Shown here: positions 1 to 11,800 of the stretch, one piece after another
How positions within the stretch are numbered: the first letter of the stretch is position 1
Layout: every line of letters begins with the position of its first letter
Assembly: GCA_022457065.1 (NCBI GenBank)
Contig: JAJGBQ010000001.1
Span: forward strand, 7,440,001 to 7,504,000
Direction: 5' to 3'
DNA length: 64,000 nucleotides
DNA from: Curvularia sp. ZM96
Taxonomy: Eukaryota; Ascomycota; Dothideomycetes; Pleosporales; Pleosporaceae
Program-made: the position numbers and the translations under genes
Notes under the pieces: generated by a model
What the model saw: the letters and a program-made list of their open reading frames with translations, nothing else
Database searches by the model: none
Told to the model about the DNA's origin: nothing

Positions 1-584
1 TCTCAGGGCACGGCTATGTCTGGCCGGACGAGGGCTCTAAGCTTCGTGAACTCGCTGCCAACGTTCATCGCATCGAAGGCTGGCGCAATACTAGGAGCTA
101 TTACAGCTGTATCCAGGACCTCGCAAAGGGCTGGGGCAAGAGGCCAGTGCGTGGTCTCGACATGCACCATCAGCACGACAAGTTGCGGTGCCTGAAACTC
201 ACACATGACCAATCAGCAGCCATATATCTTGCGCTTGCGAGGTGCGTAGAAGACGCAGGTGTACCCACTGACGTGACAAGTCCTTCATCCATCGACCTCC
301 CATCCATGGCACAGTCACTTAGTATTTCCAACGGATCTGGAAAGAAATCACATGCTCAGCAACAGTACGACACTATTCTTCAACTGCTCTGCGTTGTACC
401 CGATGCCGGGCTCTTCTACCTCAGCCTGGGCCTTTTCCACCCCAGACAGGATGTCCGCATGGCTGTTGTAAAGTTGTTAGAGAGAATCATGGATCACTCC
501 GCTGGTCGGCATTACTGGGGTCAATTGGGACGCTTTGCGAAACTGGCGTATTTTAGAGTCAAGAGGGAAGAGGTTCACAAGTAG
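1..584 (+). CDS. 3' end of an unidentified conserved-looking fungal protein (5' truncated)
   Basis: The reading frame is open from the first complete codon at base 3 to the TAG at 582-584, so about 193 C-terminal residues are visible and the gene enters from outside the window. The product is mostly soluble and looks helical, with no membrane segment. Near the C-terminus is a leucine-rich stretch followed by a segment reading GRHYWGQLGRFAKLAYFR. That segment vaguely recalls the end of SPA/DENN-type (Afi1-like) polarity proteins, but this is a guess from memory and not a domain assignment. Codon use looks normal for a core gene. No intron is evident in the visible part. Confidence 0.6.
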   Translation, partial: SGHGYVWPDEGSKLRELAANVHRIEGWRNTRSYYSCIQDLAKGWGKRPVRGLDMHHQHDKLRCLKLTHDQSAAIYLALARCVEDAGVPTDVTSPSSIDLPSMAQSLSISNGSGKKSHAQQQYDTILQLLCVVPDAGLFYLSLGLFHPRQDVRMAVVKLLERIMDHSAGRHYWGQLGRFAKLAYFRVKREEVHK

Positions 585-1027
585 ACAAGGTAATGTTTGG
601 CGTTGGGAGGAATTGGATCAATGAACACTACGGGCCCATGTCGCAAAGTCGACAGGATGAGACGATTACAGAAATCTGAATGAATGATATTGTTACCTGC
701 ATGTCCCTAGTTGACAGTGAGCACTTGGATTTAGCGCAACGCACTCTCCACATCAACCATGTAGTCGGGAAATTAGCCCTTGTTGTTTCTGAGGAGTCAT
801 GTTTACTCCTATCGATACGCGCATATCCCTGTACTGTAATCTCCAATCTCCGCCCCAAAAACACTGGCCCAAACCCGCTCTGGCCTAAAATTTCCCCCCA
901 TACCCCTCGAAACCGCGCCTGTACCCTGCTCGTCGCGTCGCAAGCCTCCTGGCAGATTCTTACATCCCATTGTGACTCTGCCTGAAAACTCTGACATTCC
1001 TACACCAATTGCGCAACAATTGCGAGA
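585..1027. other. intergenic region, 443 bases
   Basis: This stretch separates two genes on the same strand. It holds a pyrimidine-rich segment around 845-930 that may be the promoter or leader of the downstream gene. No gene is supported here. Confidence 0.6.
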
Positions 1028-1870
1028 ATGCCGTCGTCGAGCGCCACTGTCGAAGCACCAGCCGTCAAGAAGCGGGGGCGCCCCAAGAAAGTCGTAGCAG
1101 AAGATGCAGGGAAACCAGTAGTTGCCGAGGCGAAGAAAGTACCGGCTGTAAAGAAGGCGACTGCAAAAACTGTGGCGGCAAAAGAGAAACCTGTCGAGCC
1201 TAAGAAAGAGAAGAAGACGGCCGCAAAGAAGGTTGCGCCGGAACAGCCTACGCCCGTCACGCCGGCAGCAAGCAAGATATTAGAAGAGGTCCGCGCCAAG
1301 GGGACGTTGAAGACGCTGCCTACACAGGCGGCCAAGACAGAGGGTACTGTGGACGTTAGCAAGACGCCAGCAACTGTACAATCCAAGTCCGCATCATCAC
1401 CACCAACCACCATCACACCACCGATACCAGACCCGCAGACCAAACCCCCTCCAGTCCAGCATACAGCTACACCACCCACCGCCCAACAACAACGAACCAG
1501 CACCATCCCTCTCCCCCGCAAACCCATCCCCGCCCCCTCCCCCCTCCAACACACCACCATCCGCACCTCTCCCTCTCAACGACCCCAACAGCCACCGCCA
1601 AACCCCTACCCCCAGCGCCGGCCCCCAGGCCACTCGCAATACCCATACGGCAACACGCGCATCATCGAGCCGACCCCCGATCTGCGCCTGCCGCCCAAGT
1701 ACAAGCCTGCTGCGCGCCGTGTGAATGCCATTATCGTCAGTTTACCCATTGTGATTGTGTTTGGGTATGAGCTTTGGGCGCGGTGGACGGGGAAGAAGGA
1801 GCGGAGGTTGTTTGGCGATATGCATTCTAGGACGGTAGAGAAGAGGGTGGAAAAAGCGGCTGAGGAGTAA
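1028..1870 (+). CDS. Lys/Ala/Pro-rich protein with an AT-hook and a C-terminal membrane segment
   Basis: A single-exon frame of 280 residues starts at the first ATG after a pyrimidine-rich leader. Residues 14-20 read KKRGRPK, a canonical AT-hook for minor-groove DNA binding. About 60 histone-H1-like residues rich in K, A and P follow, then a long proline/threonine-rich disordered region (about 110-220). Near residues 233-251 is one hydrophobic segment (IIVSLPIVIVFGYELW), followed by a basic tail. The family is not recognised. The combination is unusual: either a DNA-binding protein anchored in a membrane such as the inner nuclear membrane, or a basic N-terminus serving another purpose such as mitochondrial import. 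The function is unknown. Confidence 0.75.
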   Translation: MPSSSATVEAPAVKKRGRPKKVVAEDAGKPVVAEAKKVPAVKKATAKTVAAKEKPVEPKKEKKTAAKKVAPEQPTPVTPAASKILEEVRAKGTLKTLPTQAAKTEGTVDVSKTPATVQSKSASSPPTTITPPIPDPQTKPPPVQHTATPPTAQQQRTSTIPLPRKPIPAPSPLQHTTIRTSPSQRPQQPPPNPYPQRRPPGHSQYPYGNTRIIEPTPDLRLPPKYKPAARRVNAIIVSLPIVIVFGYELWARWTGKKERRLFGDMHSRTVEKRVEKAAEE

Positions 1871-2500
1871 GGTGCTGCAATAATGAAGGTGATGATGATG
1901 ACGATGACTCATGTGTAATATCTAATTTGTACATGGCATGAGGAAAATGAAGGAATAGTCTCTCTGTTTGATAAAATATATCACCCTTCAGGGGAAAGTA
2001 GAATACACGAAATGAAATATGCTTGTCTATCCTTCTTTCATTTTTAGAATTTGTGGATCCTATCTACGCTCCTTCGTCCCGGCTATCTACTTGTCAATCT
2101 ATCCATATGCTCAATCCGTGTGCTCCTATACTTCTCTGCACACCGAGATACATATAACGACTGGGGTTTGTATGTGTGTAAACGACCGCAACATTCCAAC
2201 ACAACCTTTATGCTCAAGCGTGCCCTCCATTTGCATCCCACGCAAGTTTGAAAAGAAAAAACAAAGTAGATAGTATGTGTCAAGTGTATGTATGCTGCCG
2301 TCTAATGCGACCGATTGGTATATAGCCATGCTGCCAAAACCACGCCTACAATGCCGAGGTAAGGGATATACGAAGGGGGAATCAGAACACAAAAGATGAC
2401 GAACTTCAATGATGATGATGAGAATAACGATGGACGAGAAAGAGAAAAATGGATAGCTTAAAATTGTACAAAAGAATAGAACAAGTCCAAACACAGTCGA
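1871..2500. other. convergent 3' intergenic region, 630 bases
   Basis: This lies between the 3' ends of two convergent genes. It is AT-rich, with GATGAT-type runs near 1885-1910 and 2410-2422. It presumably holds both 3' UTRs. No gene is supported. Confidence 0.6.
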
Positions 2501-5090
2501 CTACATATAGCTCTTCTTCCTCATCGACATTGCCCTCGTTCCTGAAGGGTCGAGTGGTAGTCCTGTTACACTGTTGCGTCTGCTACTTGGTTTGCTGGTC
2601 GCTGGTGAGGGCGTGGGCCAGACAAATTCCGGCTCAAGCTGCGGTGGTCCCACACTGATATCGGGTGTAGCGGGTCCTGGGGGATGAAAAAGACGTTTGT
2701 AGCGCAACTCTGGGGAGCTGGGTGCATTGCCCGCCGTCGACTGCGAGGTTGCAGATGTCATGGTGAGATTGAACATTGTTCCTGTCCGACGTCGAAGTGG
2801 ACTCGTACTTGGAGGTGGCGAGGGTGTACGCCGAGAAACAGGCCGTGGAGCAGGCCGCATCACGGCTTGAGGTGTTGAAGGCCACAACATTGGACCTTGG
2901 AAGTTGGGCGATGTAGGCGGTGAAGGTGACGAGACACCGTCAGTGATGTCGGAATCAGGGTCGGCGAAATAGTCTTGGTCAGAGGTATCGTTGGTTGACG
3001 ACGCTGGATCCAATTGAATCGCGTCAGTATTCAGATCGTGTAGCGACTGAGACTGGGGATTTGCACCATTAGTTTTCTTAGCAGAGAGTGGCTGCAGAGA
3101 TGCCCTCAGTTGCGAGCGCGTGAGGAATGGAGTTGTAGGTGCTGACTTCCGAAGTACAGGGCTGGGAGGTTGGGTCATCACTTGGAAGCGTGTTGACTTA
3201 TGCATCGACCTCGCCCGCTGTCTTTGAGAAATATCAGTGTCTTGAGAATTGGTGCGCCTGATCTTGGGTTCATTCGGTGGCGACGTGAATACAAGTTGTC
3301 CCTTCAGTTTCTGTATCGTGTCGTCCAAAGCAAGCTCAATGGCGACATGATTTTGTATACGTGAGAGCTTCGGCCAAGTTGCACGTTGCCCAGTAAGCAG
3401 ACATCCAATCATGTATTCCGTTGTCGGGTTGGTCAAAACCCTCGGGAAGTCGGTATAGTTGACCTTTGGGAAAATGTTAATATCCCCAGAGTACCGCTGA
3501 CTGAGAATGGATTTGCCTTTAGTGGCAAGGTTTGGAAACAATCCAGTGTCTGCCATCTGCTGGAGGCGATGCATGACCTCGCCTTTGCATAGGCTGGCAG
3601 AAAGGCTTAGCCAGCTAGGACCGGCCCCAATGTCCTGTTGAGCTTCGCCAGGGGCTAGCTCCTCCTCTTTCGCCAAGAAGGGAACAACATGTGGGTTCAC
3701 TTGAGAGACAATGAAATGGTTCACGTTGAACAACTCAGACAGACGTGTCATGGGCAGGTCGTTGTCTACCGAGCCATCGATCCAAGTAGCGTCAGGATTG
3801 GGGTCCCAAGGGATTTCGAGGCCTGTTTTGGGGTCTTTGGCGATAAGAGACGCCTTCTTGTAGACCAATGGGACCGAGCAGGATGTGCATCTGTGATTGA
3901 TTAGCGTAAATCCGAAACAGTGATACGTCGATTACTCACACTGCTGACCAAATCATGACGTTCGGTGCTGTAATGTAGTTCAATAGCCTAGGTAGCTCAT
4001 AGAGAGAGGACGTTGACACTGGTATGTTCAAGATGCGACGAGTCCGATTGTAGGCTTCCTGAAAAGTCAGGTCTCCAAGCAGATTTCGCATGACTCTGGC
4101 TAGATGCGAAATGTCGAACAAGACGCCAGACTTCATCATACGCATCGCCTTGCCCAGGATGCCATCTGGCTGAGCAGGGTTTTCAAACACGTTTAGGTCG
4201 CCATAACAGAATTCATGCAGGATATCGGGTATCTCTGCATCAGTCTTTGTGCAAAGCACAGCACAGACAATGCTTCCAGCAGACGCTCCAGAAATGATGC
4301 GTGGGAGAAGTCGGGCTTCCCACAGGGCTTTGACAACGCCAATGTGGTTCATACCCAAGGTTCCGCCCCCTGAGAGCAACAGTGCGCTTCGGCCGAAAGA
4401 CTGACGTGTCTGCAGGAGCTGGTCGACCAGTCGTCGTGGCTCAACAGAACATTGATCTCCTTGCTTTTCTGAGACGCTCAACAAAGCAGCCAAGGTTTGT
4501 TGTGCTGATTCAATGTACCTCTCAATCAGCCGCTTAGTCCCGATGTGCGAATGCTTGTAGAGGCGCAAATCGCCCATGTCGCCCAATCCGCGGGTAAGGG
4601 TGGTCCTGATCAGGAACAGCATTCTCTTGACGTCGCAGCTCATACGCGCGTCATCGAGCTCCTTGAGCCGGGCGGCGACCAGATCTGCGTTGTACTCGAG
4701 CGTCTCGTCTTGCTCCTTCCAGGCTTCGTTGCCCTCTAGGATGTCAAGCTCGGTAGCCGCGAGTTTCCATTCGTCGTACGTTTCGGCCTGCGCAACGTCG
4801 TTAGCATGTGACAACAAGTACCACCAATCTGAAGAACCCACGTCTTTCATGCGCAGGTACAGGACCTGCCGACGAGCGGCATCTGCTGTCCCCGCATCCG
4901 GTGCAGGAACGTGGCCATCGGCCAATATGCCCACAAGGCTCCCTACTGGATTCCTGACCAGGTGTGCGAGAGGGCCCAGCAAGCCGGCATGGCTCTTGCT
5001 CCTTTTCAGGGCTTTCTGGCCATTTTGTCCTCCTCTTATGTGCAGTCGAGAGCTGCCGCCTGCAAAGATTGTGTCAGACAGCAGTGACAT
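2501..5090 (-). CDS. Patatin-like triacylglycerol lipase (Tgl4/Tgl5 type)
   Basis: Two exons, 5090-3940 and 3890-2501. The 49-base intron has a GTGAGT donor and a CACAG acceptor, and the model encodes 846 residues. The patatin Ser-Asp dyad is complete: oxyanion loop GGGTLG at about 241-246, nucleophile elbow GASAG at 268-272 (Ser270) and DGS at about 422-424 (Asp422). The preceding N-terminal region, the Tgl3/4/5 lipase extension, is present. The C-terminal 300 residues are Ser/Pro-rich and probably disordered. Family knowledge places such enzymes on lipid droplets, where they hydrolyse stored triacylglycerol. The start is uncertain: 5090 is the first ATG of the exon, but the frame stays open upstream to a TGA at 5211-5213, so an additional 5' exon is possible. 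Confidence 0.85.
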
Positions 5091-6087
5091 GGAGCGTCGG
5101 TGCACGCCATGCGCAAACGCTGCGAAGGCTGAAGGGTTCCAGGGAAGGGCCGATAGGGGAGGTTGTGCAGCGAGTTGGGGGAACAGTTGAAGTGGGAGGG
5201 CGAGGGCTGGTCAGGACAAATATTCAAACGAAGAACAGCGGTGGGTAGCGTAGTAATAGTGCTTTTCGCAGACGACGCGGTGTAGGTATTGGCGGAAAAT
5301 GGGTCCTGCGTAGGCGGTGGTCATGCGCCAGTTGTCGCGCAAGTCGCGGAAGCTACGTCACGGGTCGGGGGTTGAATGCTTTTTTTTGTGCTGTTTTTGA
5401 CAGACAGCTGGCAGGCTGACCAGATGCGTGTAACGCGAGTGGGCATCCGTATTTCAAGTACCAGAGACTGGCAGTGCCGGCTCGATGGCTAGGGGAGAGT
5501 GGGTGCATATCGTCATTCATGGTCAAGGATACGGCTAAACAAAGGCGAGATGATTTGGCCCCCAGTAGCACGCGACGCCCATGGTGCCACAAAGCATGCA
5601 CACGTCTGTCGGGACCTGCAGCAGAGGCTGCACCCGCAGTCATTGACCCATTTGGGCATCCGTGGTGCTGATAATGCTGAGTTTGTGCATTGGCTGTGTC
5701 GAGGATCGAATAAGAAGTCGGCGTGTTGCAGCGTCCGACATCGCGATCCCGTGCTGCAAGGCATGCAGATCCGGAGAAAGCTGCAAACGTGGGGCGGGAT
5801 GCATCCATCGCTCTCCACTACAGCTGCATTCCTCCATGTTCGCCGGGCACGAGATGCATTCACTTGACACGGTATTACACACGCCAAAAGGCAGAAGGGT
5901 GTCGGAGTCATGGTCATCTGAACTACTAGATGCAGGCTTAGATACAGCGCCTTTCTTCACATGTCAGTCTTACTGAACCCCCTACACGGAACCATGGAGG
6001 AATGTGGCTTGGCCACGTACCACAAAAGCACCCCTATCACCAACAACTCCAGTCATGCTGCCTGCTGCATACCACCCCATCCACCAC
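5091..6087. other. intergenic region upstream of the lipase gene
   Basis: The first 120 bases are in frame with the lipase and stop-free, with protein-like composition. Beyond a TGA at 5211-5213 the same minus-strand frame gives a short ORF with its ATG at 5322-5324. These may be the true 5' end of the lipase gene. The remainder, 5360-6087, shows overlapping ORFs on both strands and nothing recognisable. Confidence 0.45.
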
Positions 6088-7381
6088 TCATGCACGTCGC
6101 TTCAATCCCAGTGTTAGTCTGGGTTCCTCGCCGTCCTCACGCTCAACATGATACCAGCCGGACGGCGTCTCCTTATCCCCGTTAAAAAGGTGCACTTTCT
6201 CGAGATTTCGAAGACAAGCCAGCATGTTCGAGCCAGGTAGCTCATCCGGAAGGAGCAGCTCTGTGAAAGCATCCAGCTGCCCGCGAGACAACCGCTTTTC
6301 TATCAACAAGAAGTTGACCATGATGTTGTGTGAGTCAAAGCACATCATGTTGAGCTGATACGGCAGCGCCGCAGTCTCGACATACAACTGCCGACAGACG
6401 TTGTTCAGCAGGGTAAATGTCTTGTACGTTTTGATCCATGGCTTGGAAGCTATCTGGTAAGGACTTTTCTTGCCGTCAAGCACCGTGCAGTGGTATTTGA
6501 AAATGGGTAGGACTTGTCGTGCCAACTTGGGCATAGTGGGCTCCGTGGTAATGCGGTATGTCTCGTACTCGATGTTGATTGTCTTACCACCCAGCGTATA
6601 CTGGTAAATGAGCTCTCGGACATTTTGCGGAAGCTGAAAGAACGGCGAGCTGGCTTGGTTGGTCGTCCATCTAGTTGAGTCAGTTTGCAGCACCAAGGCA
6701 CATTTCGGATTACACTTACAATTGACTCTCACGTGACTTGCTCGATAACAGAGACCCGTCTATGGTTTTGCGTGGCGCAGCAGTTTCCACAGCCTTGTAG
6801 GCCCTCGGCTGATAGGGCTCTTTTGGACGCTCATTCTTGATCACTCGTTCAAATAGCTGCGACGTTCGCGTCGAAGGAGTCGATGATGTCTTGGGCGTTA
6901 TCAACTTGCCCGTCCCAGCATGTCCGTTCAGCGGCATCAAGTCTTCATCTTCCTGAACGTCGTGATAAACTTTCTTTTGCACTTCGGCTGGTGGCGTAGG
7001 TAGATAGCGTTTGCTTTTTTGATTGTTGAGCTCCCGGGATTTCTGCCCAATCTTCGCTATCTCTGCAAAGAGCTGTCTATCAGTCCGCATGCGCTCCTCG
7101 TCCGGCTTTGCAGGTTGACAACTCCCATTGCTAAGAACCTTGTCGAATACAGAATGTTTGTTGCCGCTTTTTGGGAAAGGCAAGAGATCTGCGTCATCCG
7201 GAATAGAGACCGGCCCACTAAACATGCCTCGCTTCGAAACAGACGAGTCTTTGTCTTGCTGGAGTGAATCGAGCGTCCTAGGCCGCTTGCGGCTGTTGTC
7301 GTTCTCACGGGCCAGATCAAAGTCGTAGGGGGACTGTCGCTTTTCGGGTTGCCGCCGCGAATACGTGATTTTTTTCACCAT
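6088..7381 (-). CDS. 2EXR/F-box-like domain protein with a disordered basic N-terminus
   Basis: Two exons, 7381-6720 and 6670-6088, joined across a 49-base intron with a GTAAGT donor, CTGAC branch site and CTAG acceptor. The product is 414 residues. The start is the only ATG of the open frame (residues MVKKITYSRR). About 215 N-terminal residues are polar and charged, with an early basic cluster that could be a nuclear signal. The C-terminal part opens with SPFFQLPQNVRELIYQY, the FxxLPxxxRxxIY signature common to the large 2EXR/DUF7730 families of Pleosporales. Cysteine and leucine positions further on resemble those families. The biochemical role of these families is unknown; protein-protein interaction is usually presumed. 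Confidence 0.8.
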
Positions 7382-8098
7382 TTTGCGGCAGAACTCGAGG
7401 ACTTTTGCAATGAGTGAGAGAATGGCGAATGATTCGGTTTGGAGTACCGGAGTCGGGTTGCCGTTTGCAGCGATTGCCGGAACTGCGACGCTGCCTTGTA
7501 GCAGCAGGTGTTGACAATGGCCGACTTCATACCCAATCACGGGGCACGATTGGCCAGGCGAAGCGAGGACGGAAGCGGAGATTCAAGCAAAAAGCCTGGC
7601 TGTGAAGATGAACTTGCGCTCACTCTCACTTTCCGCAAGATGGGTTCAGCGCAACAGTGAAGTGCTGCGGCCTGGTTCTACTGATGGCCTCGGAACCCGC
7701 ACGCGGCGTGACTAGGGTTGACTTGCGAATCAAGAAAAAGCATATACACGGAATCACGGGGAAGAGAGGTCTGTATGATGAGCAGATGGGGAAATACGTA
7801 GATGTCTCCATTGTCGCGGTCTCACGTGCGGTCATTGTAAATCAATGCGGTTAGTCGCCGTCACATGATTGGCTAGCTTCACAACGTCAGCCTGCATACA
7901 CCAGTGTCAGCTCAGCCCACAATGCGTGATCAATGAGTCTGTGCATACACATACTCTCTCGCTGTACAATAATTACGTTGTTCTGCACATGGTAGCTCTA
8001 TCGTACACTCCTGGCCAGCCTACTAATGTCTATCCACGTGTGGCGAAAAATGCCCCGTGCCGAAATGAACCTATCATTAAAGTATCATGACCTCTTTC
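7382..8098. other. intergenic region between a core gene and transposon remains
   Basis: About 700 bases upstream of the 2EXR-like gene. The first 300 bases probably hold its promoter. Both strands carry short ORFs near 7626-7854, none recognisable. From about 7860 the sequence becomes more AT-rich and gene-free, which marks the edge of the accessory block. Confidence 0.5.
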
Positions 8099-8880
8099 TC
8101 ATCTGTTCTCTGGGGTTACTATTAACATATTATTATTTCTCAGACACCCCTTTATTAAGAGCCTATCTGCGACCGCCCTTTCTACCTCTACAGCAAGCTG
8201 CTAGGCCTACTGCATCTAGAGTACTTCACTAGAAGCAATATACTAACGCTGATTTTCTTCACGCAGCTTCTTATTCTTCTCTGCGAGTATCGTCGCTAAT
8301 TGCATTGCAAGCTAAGCGCTTCCCGCGAGCTAGCGTATTGCAATGCTTATTAGACTCTCTTGTTGCCGGCGTAGTCGCTCTTAAAGGTAGCATACCTCCT
8401 GCTGAAGCTCTGCTATTGTATGCAGTGTCTCTGTCTGTGCTGCAACGCTGTTATCTATAGTTATCTGTGGTGGGGATAGTGTTCTGGCTACTGTGAGCGA
8501 CGATAAAACGCGATCTAGACATGAAGGGACAAGGTTTGTTGCCCGAAAGCCGGCCTAGATATTCTGCTGTGTAAATACTGCCGGCCAGATCCGTGTATAG
8601 GATGTAAGAATGCAAGAGTTTAGTGTAGCAGCGAGCAATATTTTAGAGAAGTGTAAGACTGATTCATGCCCTTCTATGTCTATCCTTAAGCTCTCTTTGT
8701 ATGTGCAAGCAGAGGCGTAGCATGGGATCGCCTCCTCAACGCTCTCGTCGCGCCGTGGTATCTGCTAAGAGTGCTGGGAACCTGTCCCAAAGTACTTGCA
8801 GGCCCTGCGCGCCAGCGATCTACTGTCAAGTTGACGTCGTGACCCTGTCGCGACGTCGTACTCTTACAGCATAAGCCGAT
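8099..8880 (-). mobile_element. Decayed pogo/Fot1-type transposase fragment with RIP-like stops
   Basis: Read on the minus strand in one frame, this stretch reads as the C-terminal part of a Tc1/mariner-superfamily pogo/Fot1 transposase. At 8551 downward the frame gives GFRATNLVPSCLDRVLSSL, matching the family hallmark GFRATGLVP-x-VLSxL. A charged, coiled-coil-like region and a YIAS segment typical of the end of such proteins follow. The frame is interrupted by ten stops, at 8866, 8767, 8557, 8383, 8332, 8314, 8245, 8218, 8209 and 8203 (first base on the minus strand). All are TAG or TAA, as expected if CAG/CAA codons were hit by C-to-T RIP. The first TGA, at 8099-8101, may be the original terminator. 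It is a non-functional relic. Confidence 0.75.
8690..8880 (-). repeat. Inverted repeat copy A (partner at 12893-13100)
   Basis: The reverse complement of this segment aligns along about 190 bases with 12893-13100. Shared blocks include GATCGCTGGCGCGCAGGG and GAGAGCG-TT-AGGCGATCC. Differences are largely C/T and G/A transitions. It lies between the NLR stop codon and the recognisable transposase C-terminus, in the same reading frame as the latter, so it is probably part of the same element. Confidence 0.8.
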
Positions 8881-8889
8881 ACACCCTCC

Positions 8890-11800
8890 TTAATGTTTTG
8901 AGCTCCTAATACCAATCTTTGCTAGCCCGCGTGATAACCTTGATGTCTTCTTCGTAGTTATGCCTGCATCGCTATGTAGCGTACTAGAATAGTCAAGCTG
9001 CTGCTGCTCTTGCGATGCGCGCAAATCAGCATGATGTTTGTGACACGCTAAGGTAATAGGATGATCTTCTCCAAGGACGGTGTCGTATCCAGCGGATGCC
9101 CTCTGGTACAGGTGCAAAGACTCTTCTACACGATGCTGCTTGGCAAGAAGGAGTGCGAGGCTGTAGACGCTAGTCAGCGTAGAGGGATGCTCAGGACCGA
9201 GTATCTTCTCGCGCTGCGCTAGTGTCTGCCGGCTTATTATCTCAGCCTCGTCGTACTTGCCCTGTCTGTCGAGTATTGACGCCAAGTTACCCATACTCGT
9301 CAGCGTAGAGGGATGCTCAGAACCAAGTATCTTCTCGCGCTGCGCTAGTATCTGTCGGCTTATTACCTCATCCTCGTCGTAGTTGTCCTTTTCCTGCTTA
9401 ACAAGTACTGATGCCAAGTTGTTCATACTCGTTAGTGTAGCGGGATGCTCAGGACCTAGTATCTTCTTGCGCTGTGCCAGCGTCTGTCGGATTATCGCCT
9501 CAGCCTCGCCGTACTTGTACTTGTCCTGCTTAACAAGTACTGATGCCAAGTTGTTCATACTCGTTAGTGTAGCGGGATGCTCAGGACCTAGCACCTCCTT
9601 ATACCCCGCCAGCGTTTGTCGGTTTATTACCTCGGCCTCCTCGTACTTGCCCTGGCTATCGAGTACTAACGCTAAGTTACCCATACTTTCCAGCGTAGAG
9701 GGATGCTTAGGACCTAGCACCTTCTCGCACTGCGCTAGCGTCTGTCGGTTCATCGCCTCGGCCTCCTTGTACTTGCCCTGTCTTTCAAGTACCAATACTA
9801 AGTTGCCCATGCGCATCAGCGTATATGGATGCTCAGGACCAAGCACCTCCTTATACCGCGCCAGCGTCTGTCGGTTCATTATCTCAGCCTCGTCGTACTT
9901 GCCCTGCCTATCAAGTACTTCTGCTAAGTTACTCATGCTCGTCAGCGTATCTGGATGATTAGGCCCGAGCACCTTCTTCGTGCACTCTAACTCCTGTCGA
10001 TTTATTGCCTCTGCCTCTTCATACTTGCCCAACCTGTTTAGCACTCGCGCCAAGTTGCTTATGCTTGTAAGCGTAGAGGGATGCTCAGGTCCTAGCGTCT
10101 CCTTCTTCAAGGACGATGCTTTTCGGTGCGACGTTTCTGCTGATGCGTATTGCCCTAGACTCGTTTGACATAGGCCTAGTCGTTCTAAGATCGAAGCACT
10201 CCTTGCGCCATCCATAACGTCAATGAGTTCAGCCACGTGCTTTGCATGTGGAAGGTACGCGCCCCATACTTCTCTTCCTTCATGCCCGCCGTACGGCACT
10301 AGTTCTTCAATCCGGGCTGCTGCTTTGCTTGCCCAGTTCGCCCGCTCACCATGGCCCTCCAGCCACCAGGTCAACGCCATGTGCACTAGTCGGTGCATAT
10401 CAAAGAACTTCTCTTTGCTAGATCCTGGCACAGTCTGCTGACGCTCTGTGATAAATGCATATCCTGTCAGCGTTCCAAGTGCTTTCCTTTGCTGCAAAAC
10501 AGATTCTCCTGGTAGCAATAGCCACTGAGGAATACCAATACGATCAATGCATGCTATGAATGAAAGGTACTCTGCTGCAAGAGGGTCTTGTCTCTGGATT
10601 TGCTCAAAAGAGATGTACCATGTCTTTGCAATCGTGCTATCCATACTGCGGTATCTGCTAGGATCTTCAAACCGCTCGCTAAAGAGTTCGGATTTGGTGC
10701 CAGCATGCTGGAGTAGCGATATGTACTCGGAGACTGATGTATCGTTTTGGTTCATAAAAGCGGCAGCCTGCACGATAGCAAGCGGCAGGCCTGCAAGTGT
10801 CTCTAGCAGTACGTCAATTGCTGCCTCGTCGTTGAGTAATGCTTGTTTCGTCGTTCGCCGCTCAAGCAGCTGCTTGGACTCAACCTTGACCATGTCGTCT
10901 AACTCGAGGATATTACTCTGAGTCAAGTCTACAGCCGCCTTCCTACTGCGAGTGGTGAAAAGAACTGCGCCTTTGTTGCTGTGTGGAATGTAGTCAATCA
11001 ATCGAGACGACCCAGGGCTTTCATTGTCCACTCCCAGTAAGACCTGAGAGTCATCAGCGTTGTCAACAACCATCAGCCAATCGCCCACGTTTCCTGAGCT
11101 TAACGTCTTCTTCACAAGTTGCTTAACGTCCGCGTTGTCATCGCTAATCCCCGGTATACGAAGACGAATTCCAATCTCATGATAGGCAAGCTTGAAATTC
11201 TCTTGGCTCATAGCTGGCACCCAGAAAACTAAGCGTTTGACGTCTCCCGCAAGTACGCGATACGCAAATTCAAGAGCAAGCGCTGATTTGCCACATCCCC
11301 CTAGTCCATATATAGTTATCCGTCGGTGAGTATTAGGTGATAAGAGAGCTCGTTCGATCGACTGGAGCTGGTTCTCTCGTCCAACGAAGAGCTCATTTCG
11401 TGGGAAAGGTAGCAACGCTAAGACTACAGGTCATTAGCTATTAACTGTGGTCTGTGAAGTGCGATGCTATCCAAGCTAGGCTCAATACACACCAGACAGA
11501 TCTTGCACATCTACGTTCTCCCGTCCTTGCTGTCGCTTCTGTATCTCCTCTTTGAGGCGCAGCGTTGCATACTCCACTCCCTCTCCGTATATGAGCGGCA
11601 GGAAGACGTTGAAAATGCCGAGCAAACAGTACACTTTGTCCTCTTTCATCGTCGTTACGCGGTTCGCCGCCCAGCTCATCCGCTCCTCAACGCTAAATTC
11701 AGCAAGCTTTCGACCTCTTAGCGCATCGATAGGTATGCCAGTAATGCTATGTATCTCCTGCTCCAACGACATCCTGCTGCCTAGTCGCTTGCCGTCCTGG

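Noticed and set aside
2126..2494. ORFs in the convergent region after the AT-hook gene
   Set aside because: Located in 3' UTR sequence, AT-rich, with no features and starting outside a normal context.
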